IMG/VR virus record: IMGVR_UViG_3300049793_000061 | Location: 1 to 34,078 of that record | DNA from: a virus | Direction: 5' to 3' (one strand) | Length of the DNA stretch: 34,078 bases | Shown: piece by piece, positions 20,025 to 26,536 of the stretch | Position numbering within the stretch: position 1 is the stretch's first letter | Layout of the letters: every line of letters begins with the position of its first letter | Notes under the pieces: generated by a model | What the model saw: only the letters and a program-made list of their open reading frames with translations | Database searches by the model: none | Told to the model about the DNA's origin: nothing | Translations under genes and position numbers: made by a program

Positions 20025-20984
20025 TTGCCTTTAGAGACCGCCACCTACCTCACGGACCTCGTCGCCTCCAATCCGGCCCATACTGACGCCCTGTCCCAGG
20101 CCGATAGTCACATGAGGCTCCTCAAGAGCACCCTGAAGGCTACGTTCCCCAATTTCACTTCCGGTTCCCTTGCGTCCACCCAGGCTCAGCTCGATGCTGC
20201 GGTCTCTACGGCCACCGGCGCGAGTCCGATGCGCATTCCCTTGGGCACTGCGGCGCTCCCAGGCCTCACGCCGATTGGTGACACCAACACAGGACTTCTG
20301 AGCCCCGCCGCAGACCAGCTTGCGTTCTCACTCGCTGGCGTTCAGGTGCTGCTCATGGGCGGCTCTGCGCTCGTGACGAGCCTCGGTGTCGCTGCTCCCG
20401 CTATCTTGAGCACTGGAGCGTACTCAGGCGGCACAGGACAGCTTGTTCCCATCGGGTCCACGCTTCTCTGGTGGGATGATGTCCTGCCAACTGAAGGCGG
20501 TTACGCTTGGTGTAACGGCCAGATCATCGCTTCTGCGAACACTGTGTGTCCTGTGCTGCTCGCGCGCTGGGGCACGAGGTTCGGCGGTAACGGCACAACC
20601 ACGATGGGCGTGCCTGATCTGCGGGATACTGTTCCGGTCGGTAAGTCGACCATGGGTGGCGTGGCTTCGCGTGCGCTGCAGACCCTTACGAACACCGTGC
20701 TCGGCACCCTCATCGGCCTCGCTAACAACGTTCTAGTGACGCTCAACCTTCCGGCCTATACGCCGTCTGGCTCTGTGGCTACGACGGACGTGACGGGGTC
20801 AGGCGCAGGCCTTGTAAGGCCGGTTGGATCGAACGTTGGTGTTGGTGGCTCAGCAACAGGCGGCGTCATTGTCAGCCCGACGCTATCTTCAAGCTTTACG
20901 GGCACGGCCCAAGGAGGCACCAGTACTCCTGTGAACAACGTGCAGCCGTCGACGACTTGTAACTACATTTTGAGGCTCGCCTAA
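20025..20984 (+). CDS. Tail fibre protein with phage collar domain
   Basis: Receptor-binding or adhesin-type tail fibre, 319 aa. The start is TTG (20025), chosen because MPLETATYLTDLVASNPAHT, then DALSQADSHMRLLKSTLKAT, is the standard N-terminus of this family, which anchors the fibre. Residues about 140-215 form the tail collar domain (LWWDDV, GYAWCNGQIIASA, WGTRFGGNGTTTMGVPDLRD, TVPVGKSTMGG), and the C-terminus ends TTCNYILRLA, as in many collar proteins. It stands alone between the control region and a terminator, so it is transcribed separately from the virion operon. No good ribosome site is visible, and expression may be low. Confidence 0.9.
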   Translation: MPLETATYLTDLVASNPAHTDALSQADSHMRLLKSTLKATFPNFTSGSLASTQAQLDAAVSTATGASPMRIPLGTAALPGLTPIGDTNTGLLSPAADQLAFSLAGVQVLLMGGSALVTSLGVAAPAILSTGAYSGGTGQLVPIGSTLLWWDDVLPTEGGYAWCNGQIIASANTVCPVLLARWGTRFGGNGTTTMGVPDLRDTVPVGKSTMGGVASRALQTLTNTVLGTLIGLANNVLVTLNLPAYTPSGSVATTDVTGSGAGLVRPVGSNVGVGGSATGGVIVSPTLSSSFTGTAQGGTSTPVNNVQPSTTCNYILRLA

Positions 20985-20992
20985 GAAACGCG

Positions 20993-21019
20993 AGAAACCC
21001 CCGTTTTCATTGGGTTTCT
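20993..21019 (+). terminator. Hairpin AGAAACCC / GGGTTTCT after tail fibre
   Basis: Perfect 8-bp stem with an 11-nt loop, 8 nt after the tail-fibre stop. The tail is poor in T, so it may be a stability hairpin helping the stronger terminator downstream. Confidence 0.4.
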
Positions 21020-21042
21020 AGCATTTCCAGGGACCCCTTTGC

Positions 21043-21064
21043 GCTCGCTCGCGGGCTTCTTCTT
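21043..21064 (+). terminator. Terminator GCTCG-CTCG-CGGGC plus TTCTTCTT
   Basis: Five-bp G+C stem with one G-T pair, 4-nt loop and a T-rich tail. Its sequence closely matches the integrase terminator at 12397-12419 (GCTCGCTC, then GCGGGC, then the T-tract). It separates the tail fibre from the virion operon. Confidence 0.6.
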
Positions 21065-21341
21065 AAGAGTTCTAAAGCTTCTTAAGAGAACCTTCGGTTT
21101 CCGATGATCACTATCCTAAGAGTACCTAAGAGCCTCCCAAGAGCATTAGGATCATCTAGTATAATATTATAATTATAATACTAAGAGAGAATAAGAGTCC
21201 TTATGTGCCTTCCTAAGAGCGCTTCTTCGAAGATCACTTAGGCCTTCCTAAGAAGCGACCAAGAGCAATCAATCAACTTCAATCTGTGTGTCCTCTTCCA
21301 GGACCGCCTAGGTGCGCTTAAGCCCTAAGAACTCTTAAGAG
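21062..21341 (+). promoter_or_regulatory. CCTAAGAG octamer array, leader of the virion operon
   Basis: Twelve octamers of consensus CCTAAGAG, all on the plus strand, start at 21062, 21081, 21115, 21125, 21136, 21180, 21190, 21212, 21248, 21258, 21324 and 21334. Five of the spacings are 10 bp and one is 11 bp, so most copies form helically phased pairs or a triplet. A degenerate copy (CTAAAGCT) at 21072 fills the first gap. The last copy, in the palindrome CTCTTAAGAG (21332-21341), overlaps the ribosome site of the next gene. Not a CRISPR: no uniform spacers. Likely a binding array for a regulator at DNA or RNA level. Confidence 0.6.
21160..21179 (+). promoter_or_regulatory. A+T-rich island with three TATAAT strings
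   Basis: TATAAT occurs at 21160-21165, 21168-21173 and 21174-21179 in an otherwise G+C-rich genome. These match the bacterial sigma-70 -10 element, but no TTGACA-like -35 lies 16-18 bp upstream. It could be an easily melted site for the phage polymerase or an extended host promoter aided by the array. Confidence 0.4.
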
Positions 21342-21346
21342 GCACC

Positions 21347-22981
21347 ATGTCACTCGAACACATCCGCGACCTTGCAAAGTACGGCGTCCTTTGTGACCCC
21401 GATCCCTACGACCTCCCAGACACCGCTTGGTCCTTCGGCCTCAACGTCCGCTTCCGCAACGGCAAGGTCTCTTCAGGCCCAGTGTTCCGCAAGGCCTTCG
21501 AACTCGGCACAGCGAACCCGCGCTACAGCTTCGCCGCCTCCCCAACATCAGGCCTCGACCTTCTCTTCACTGGCTACCTCAACGGCAAGCTCTACAAGTT
21601 CAACGGCACCGAGACGGACTTCACTCTCGCAGGATACACCCCGTCCTCTGCAGAAGCCCAGTGGTCCAACACAAGCCTAGGCAACGTCCTCTACGTCAAT
21701 CGCTCCGACAGGGCTCCTTGGTACCTCAGGACCTCAGACGTAGCCTTCCAGAACCTTGGCGTCATCGGCGGTGCCCCAGCCTCATGGGACTCCACGTACA
21801 CCTGTGGCCTCCTGCGCACCTGTGGCGGCGCTCTCGTAGCGCTCAACGTCACCAAGGGCGCAACGAACTTCCCGACGATGATCAAGACCTCCAGCATCCC
21901 GCTGTCAGGTGTGATCCCCGCTTCGTGGGACTTCTCCCTACCGAACACGCTAGCCACCGAGAACATCCTCGCTGAGATGAAGTCTAGCATCGTAGATGCC
22001 CAGACCCTCGGCCCCCAGCTCGTGATCTATGGCCTCCAAGAAGCATGGATGATGCAGGCCGATGGCTCGCAGCAAGTCTACAACTACCGCAAGCTCCCGT
22101 TCCAGAAGGGCTCGCTGAACGCCAACTGCTCCCTAGAACTCGACGGCAAGCATTACGTCTTCGGTGTCGACGACATCTGGATGCACGACGGAAACTCTGA
22201 AGTCTCCATAGTCGACAAGGCCAACCGGGACTTCATCTTCAGCTCCATCAACCTCTCGAAGAAGAACCGATGCTTCATTCAGCACAATCCACAGCTGAAG
22301 GAAATATCGTTCTGCTACATCTCTGGTGACAGAGGCGTAGGCTTCCTGGGTGAGCCTGACGGCTGCAACAGAGCTGCGGTGTACAACTACACCGACAAGA
22401 CGATGACCTTCGATGACTTGCCCCTGGTGTTCTCAGCGTCCAATGCGAACCTCAGCATCTCAGCGACCTACGCGACCACCACGGCCACCTACGACACCAC
22501 GGGTGGCTCCTACCTAGACCAAGAGGACGGCTTCAAGCGGACCCCAGTATTCGTAGGAACCGCCAGCACCACCTACAGCCTCGCTACTGCCTTGTACGCT
22601 CAGGACCTCTTCGGTCAGGGCTCCACGGTATCGTTCCCGGTTGATACGCACGCCACGCTGGCTAGGGTGCTAGAAAGAGACGGCATCGACCTCGACAGCC
22701 TCAACGCAGACTTGCGTGGCTACAAGACGCTCTCCTCGCTCTATCCGCAGGGACGCCTTGGTGATGGCGCGTCTACTTTGATGTTCTCTGTGGGCTCCTC
22801 GGACTACTCCAACGTGGCTCCTGTGTTCAGTGACTATCAGGCGTTCGATGGTGCAGCCCTCTACAAGCTGGACTTCAACGTCGGTGGCCGCTTCCTCTCG
22901 ATCCACGCCAAGTTCTCCGACTACAAAGAGATGTCCCTGTCAGGCTTCGACCTAGACCTACACGCAACGGGTAATTCCTGA
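21347..22981 (+). CDS. Large tail-associated virion protein, 544 aa
   Basis: Probable structural protein of the tail or tail hub, first gene of the virion operon. It is beta-rich with repeated short strands and W/Y-containing turns (FRFRNGKVSSGPVF-type start, then DLLFTGYLNGKLYKFNG, GKHYVFGVDDIWMHDG, EISFCYISGDRGVGF), suggestive of a beta-propeller or beta-sandwich; no precise family is claimed. The ribosome site AAGAGG lies 5 nt before the ATG. The stop overlaps the next gene (TGATG). Confidence 0.75.
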   Translation: MSLEHIRDLAKYGVLCDPDPYDLPDTAWSFGLNVRFRNGKVSSGPVFRKAFELGTANPRYSFAASPTSGLDLLFTGYLNGKLYKFNGTETDFTLAGYTPSSAEAQWSNTSLGNVLYVNRSDRAPWYLRTSDVAFQNLGVIGGAPASWDSTYTCGLLRTCGGALVALNVTKGATNFPTMIKTSSIPLSGVIPASWDFSLPNTLATENILAEMKSSIVDAQTLGPQLVIYGLQEAWMMQADGSQQVYNYRKLPFQKGSLNANCSLELDGKHYVFGVDDIWMHDGNSEVSIVDKANRDFIFSSINLSKKNRCFIQHNPQLKEISFCYISGDRGVGFLGEPDGCNRAAVYNYTDKTMTFDDLPLVFSASNANLSISATYATTTATYDTTGGSYLDQEDGFKRTPVFVGTASTTYSLATALYAQDLFGQGSTVSFPVDTHATLARVLERDGIDLDSLNADLRGYKTLSSLYPQGRLGDGASTLMFSVGSSDYSNVAPVFSDYQAFDGAALYKLDFNVGGRFLSIHAKFSDYKEMSLSGFDLDLHATGNS

Positions 22982-23160
22982 TGAGCACGATACACGACAC
23001 CACTAACCTCAAGCCATACCGACCCCGCACGCTCCCTATCATTGGTGATGGCTTCGAGCCCTTCGTGATGCAGGAGCTGCAGAACGTCTCTGCTTCGCTA
23101 GCCCAGTGCATCGTTGCGCTTAAGGCTATTGAGGCACGCATAGTGGCTGGTGGTCTCTGA
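22981..23160 (+). CDS. Small virion-operon protein, 59 aa
   Basis: MSTIHDTTNLKPYRPRTLPI, then a helical second half (QELQNVSASLAQCIVALKAI). Both ends are TGATG junctions, which support it as real although it is short. Its place between two virion genes suggests a minor tail or head-tail component. Function unknown. Confidence 0.72.
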   Translation: MSTIHDTTNLKPYRPRTLPIIGDGFEPFVMQELQNVSASLAQCIVALKAIEARIVAGGL

Positions 23161-23594
23161 TGGCTGACGACCAAGGCATTCTCTACCAGAAGCCTGAGAT
23201 GTCACCTGAGGACGCCTACGCGCGCAACGCGCCGTACGTGAACGGAAACCCATCTTCGTACAACACCACGCTTCCTCCGATGCAAGAGGCTCTCTTCCAG
23301 TCCTGGGTGGCTGGCAACAAGGTGCCGTTCGCCGTGAACGCTACCGGACCTTCTGATTACGACATGCGGGGCTTCTTCAGAGGCCTCAGCTCTGGTGATC
23401 CTAAGGCCACCTCAGCCATCGACCCTAACGACAGTCGTATGCACTACCCCGACCACTGGAAGACCCCGTACCACGAGACGTTCTCCAACCAGAGCCAGTG
23501 GGCCACGCCCAACGCTCCCGCTTGGAACGACCAAGACCAGCTCGTCGGGCAGAACGGACGCGTCGTCTTTGATGACCGCCGAACTAGGAACTAA
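23160..23594 (+). CDS. Conserved-type virion-operon protein, 144 aa
   Basis: Function unknown. The ending DSRMHYPDHWKTPYHETFSN, then QSQWATPNAPAWNDQDQLV, is a pattern I recognise from hypothetical proteins in podovirus structural operons. The N-terminus is Pro- and Tyr-rich (QKPEMSPEDAYARNAPYVNG); GPSDYDMRGFFRGL lies mid-protein. Coupled to the previous gene by TGATG. Likely a minor virion protein. Confidence 0.75.
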   Translation: MADDQGILYQKPEMSPEDAYARNAPYVNGNPSSYNTTLPPMQEALFQSWVAGNKVPFAVNATGPSDYDMRGFFRGLSSGDPKATSAIDPNDSRMHYPDHWKTPYHETFSNQSQWATPNAPAWNDQDQLVGQNGRVVFDDRRTRN

Positions 23595-23907
23595 CTTCCA
23601 GCTACTAGCACGACACCGCTTGCACACTACCGACGACTTCTGGTTTGAGGTCGATGAGTACGTGCGAGGTGGGGACCAACTACTGATTGCCCATGTGCGC
23701 GTCGTACGTTGGTCCCCTTCGGTGCGAAAGCAGTGTCATGAAGTGTGGCGTGCATTCCGACAGTGCGTCACCTGCCCCGTGTTCACTCTCGGTCAAGTAG
23801 ACGACAAGAAGTTCGAGCGGTTCGTCCGTTCATTCGGCTACCAGCCTTTCCAGACGGTCACATGTCTCAACGGCGAACAACGCCGCTTATTCATTCACAA
23901 GATTTAG
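23572..23907 (+). CDS. Small protein with GNAT-like ending, 111 aa
   Basis: The start at ATG 23572 overlaps the previous gene by 23 bp; longer frames reaching back to 23395 lie fully inside that gene and are rejected. The sequence has strands and helices ending FERFVRSFGYQPFQTVTCLN, then RRLFIHKI. This resembles the last part of acetyltransferase-like phage proteins (a helix, then F-x-P strand, then terminal strand), but no acetyl-CoA loop is visible. Function therefore uncertain; possibly an internal virion component. Confidence 0.65.
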   Translation: MTAELGTNFQLLARHRLHTTDDFWFEVDEYVRGGDQLLIAHVRVVRWSPSVRKQCHEVWRAFRQCVTCPVFTLGQVDDKKFERFVRSFGYQPFQTVTCLNGEQRRLFIHKI

Positions 23908-23914
23908 GAACGAC

Positions 23915-25105
23915 ATGTCGACCTCCTCCAACAAAGACACCGCCACTACCAACAAGACCGACCCTTGGGCTCCCCAGGCTGGCGCTCTGACCACCGCGTT
24001 CGACGCAGCCGGTAACGCGCTCAACACCGCCCAAGGCGCTACGGCCCCCACCGACTTCACGGCGCAGATGACGCCTGCGCAGCTCGCCACGTTCCAGCAG
24101 ATGATCCAGCAGGGTGGCAATACTGCCATCCCCGATCAACAGGCAGCTACAGGCTCCGCGCTCCAGACCGCAGGCACCTCAGGTGTCCAAGGCGCTCTCA
24201 GCGGCCTCAGCAACTACAACGCTGCAGGCACGAACAACGCAGACACCACCACCAGCGCTGCCCAGAAGTACGTCGCAGGACAGGATATCCCCGCCCAGGT
24301 CAGGCAAGCGATGCAGGGTGCCACTGAGACCGCTCGTGACATCACGATGCCTGGCATTGAGCAGAACGCTGCTATCGGCGGCAACACCAACAGTTCCCGA
24401 ACGGGTGTCGCTCAAGGCATCGTGCAGCGAGGCCTAGCCGAGAACGCCGCGAACATGACAGGCTCCCTGTCCTCGCAGGCATACGCTAACGCGCTGGCCC
24501 TCGCTGAGAAGCAGCAGAGCGAGAACAACACTCAGAACCTCGGAGCCCTGAGCACCGCAGGACAGGTCGGCAACACAGCAGCCGCCACAGGCGTCGGCGC
24601 AGGCACAGCCTCAGTAGCCAACCAGAACTCTCTCGACAGCACGGCTATGGCTGGTGGTGCGGGACAGCAGGAGGCTGAACAGGCCAAGCTCGACAACGCC
24701 CAGCAGCAGTACCAGTCTAAAATCTCTTCGCCCTTCGACGCACTAAAGCAGTACATGGGCATCGTGGGCACCAACAACTGGGGCTCCAACTCCAGCGGCA
24801 CCAGCAACACCACGTCGACCCCCAGCGCCTGGGACACCATCAGCGGACTTATGTCCTCGGGCGGCAAAGCAGCGTCTGGCGCAGCGGCGCTCGCTCCGTT
24901 CCTCATGTCGGATCGCCGCATCAAGGAAGACATCACGCGCATCGGCACGCTCGACAACGGGCTTCCGCTGTATACCTTCCGATACATCGGGTGTGAACGC
25001 CTCAACGTGGGCCTCATGGCTCAGGACGTTGAGCTTGTGAACCCCGCAGCCGTCCGTGACTTTCACGGCATCAAGATGGTCAACTACGCGTTGGCTTGTG
25101 CGTAA
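23915..25105 (+). CDS. Virion (ejection-type) protein with C-terminal peptidase S74 mini-domain
   Basis: A 396-aa protein. Residues 1-320 are Ala, Gln, Asn, Thr and Ser-rich and helical, like internal or ejected virion proteins. The last 65 residues form an S74-type intramolecular chaperone segment: SDRRIKEDITRIGTLDNGLP, then VGLMAQDVELVNPAAV, then GIKMVNYALA. S332 and K337 keep the Ser-x4-Lys spacing of the self-cleaving endosialidase family, so removal of the tail after folding is possible. The domain is much shorter than in tail spikes. Ribosome site AGGAAC before ATG; the stop overlaps the next start (TAATG). Confidence 0.8.
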   Translation: MSTSSNKDTATTNKTDPWAPQAGALTTAFDAAGNALNTAQGATAPTDFTAQMTPAQLATFQQMIQQGGNTAIPDQQAATGSALQTAGTSGVQGALSGLSNYNAAGTNNADTTTSAAQKYVAGQDIPAQVRQAMQGATETARDITMPGIEQNAAIGGNTNSSRTGVAQGIVQRGLAENAANMTGSLSSQAYANALALAEKQQSENNTQNLGALSTAGQVGNTAAATGVGAGTASVANQNSLDSTAMAGGAGQQEAEQAKLDNAQQQYQSKISSPFDALKQYMGIVGTNNWGSNSSGTSNTTSTPSAWDTISGLMSSGGKAASGAAALAPFLMSDRRIKEDITRIGTLDNGLPLYTFRYIGCERLNVGLMAQDVELVNPAAVRDFHGIKMVNYALACA

Positions 25106-26535
25106 TGGCCGACAACGCCACTAGCTGGCTCGACTTCGCCCAGCGCTCTCGCGACGAGGGCGGCCTGGGCCTAGAGAAGCATCAAGCCGCAGGCCTCGTC
25201 GGCAACCTAGTCAACGAGAGCGGCGCTGACCTAAATCCTTGGGGACCCTCAGGAGACAACGGCACAGCGTGGGGCACAGCCCAATGGCGCGGTGACCGGC
25301 TCACAGGCCTGCAAGACTTCGCTAAGAGCCAAGGTCTCGACCACCGCTCCATGGAAGCCCAGCAGGCCTACATGCGCCACGAGTTCGATAACTCGGAGAA
25401 CGGTGCTTACAAGGCTCTGCAGGCGTCAACCACGCCAGAGGAAGCCGCGACAGCCTTCAACACACGCTACGAGCGCTCTGCGGATCGCACTGGTGGTCGA
25501 GAACGCTCTGCTCGTCAGTTCTATGACGGCACAGACGGCCTCACTGCAATCCAAACCGCTATGAAACCAAGGTCAACACCAATGATGGGCTTCGCGCCAG
25601 AAGACAATCCGAACGGCGCTCTAAGCTCCGCGCCGCCTATGGGCGCTCTCTCAGCTGGCGGTCAGCCGATCACCAACAAGTGGCAGTGGCTCGACAAGCT
25701 CGGGCAGACGCTCACCGACATGGCCCCGGGCATCGCCCAGGACCCCGACCACGCTAAGGTCCTCGAAGCCGTAGCCGCAGGAGGCCGCAAGTCTGCTGTG
25801 GATCAAGGCACTTGGTCGATGCAGATGCTGCCCAACGGACAGATGGTCCGCATGAACAGCAAGACTGGCGTTCCTCAGCTGGTACCCGGAAACTATGGGA
25901 AGCCTGAGAAGGACAAGGCCTCAGACGCCTACGAGACCGCCACAGGCTCGGCTTTCGCTGCTAAGAACCAGAAGATTGCTGACGACGCTGTGGCCTCACA
26001 GAACGCTCTAGGAAACATCGGAACCCTTCGCTCCGCACTCTCTAACCCAGATGTCATCCAAGGCACCGGGGGCGAGAGCATCGCTGCCGCTAAGAAGCTT
26101 GGCAACTCTGTGTTTGGTATGGACTTCAAGGGTGTCGCTGACGCAGACGTCGCAGCATCCTTGATCAACAAGCTCACGCAGGAGAGCCGACAGCTCAACG
26201 GCGGAATGCCTGGATCGCTATCCGACAGGGACCTCTCGTTCCTCAAGGCAGCTAACGCAGGCCTCGACAAGAGCCCTGAAGCAAACCAACGCATCCTAGA
26301 CATCTATGAGCGGCTTCACAACCGCAACATTGAGATGAACAAAGAGCGCCTTGCGTACACCGAAGGCGGCAAGAAGCAGCTAGACGAAGGCTTCAACACG
26401 CAGCTCGCAGCAAAGTGGGCCGCACAGAACGCGGCCGACAACTCGACATTCAAGAATGAGCAGTCTGCTCCCAAGCCATCAACCATGGCCCCATCCCTAA
26501 AGACGCCCAACGGCGTGCAGTGGAGACGTAACTAA
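25105..26535 (+). CDS. Virion protein with N-terminal tail lysozyme domain
   Basis: Probable peptidoglycan-degrading virion protein, 476 aa. Residues about 10-142 fit the phage tail lysozyme family: AAGLVGNLVNESGADLNPWG with candidate catalytic E38, then GTAWGTAQWRGDRLTGL, then YMRHEFDNSENGAY and FNTRYERS. The rest is helical with unknown fold, probably part of the ejection apparatus. It would open the cell wall during DNA entry. The start at 25105 is fixed by the TAATG junction; an in-frame TTG at 25096 is less likely. Confidence 0.85.
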   Translation: MADNATSWLDFAQRSRDEGGLGLEKHQAAGLVGNLVNESGADLNPWGPSGDNGTAWGTAQWRGDRLTGLQDFAKSQGLDHRSMEAQQAYMRHEFDNSENGAYKALQASTTPEEAATAFNTRYERSADRTGGRERSARQFYDGTDGLTAIQTAMKPRSTPMMGFAPEDNPNGALSSAPPMGALSAGGQPITNKWQWLDKLGQTLTDMAPGIAQDPDHAKVLEAVAAGGRKSAVDQGTWSMQMLPNGQMVRMNSKTGVPQLVPGNYGKPEKDKASDAYETATGSAFAAKNQKIADDAVASQNALGNIGTLRSALSNPDVIQGTGGESIAAAKKLGNSVFGMDFKGVADADVAASLINKLTQESRQLNGGMPGSLSDRDLSFLKAANAGLDKSPEANQRILDIYERLHNRNIEMNKERLAYTEGGKKQLDEGFNTQLAAKWAAQNAADNSTFKNEQSAPKPSTMAPSLKTPNGVQWRRN

Positions 26536-26536
26536 G

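Larger units (their letters stand above)
20985..21346. other. Non-coding leader of the virion operon
   Basis: About 360 bp without a convincing gene. It begins with two hairpins that end tail-fibre transcription, then carries the CCTAAGAG array, an A+T-rich island with three TATAAT strings, and the ribosome site AAGAGG of the next gene. Its length and repeat content are unusual in a phage whose other genes are almost without gaps. Confidence 0.65.

Noticed and set aside
21062-21341. Octamer array as a CRISPR
   Set aside because: Repeats are only 8 bp and spacing is 10-66 bp without unique uniform spacers; no cas genes are present.
23395-23571. Upstream extension of the 111-aa gene
   Set aside because: Lies wholly inside the 144-aa gene in another frame with a Thr/Pro/Arg-rich shadow composition; ATG 23572 is the sensible start.
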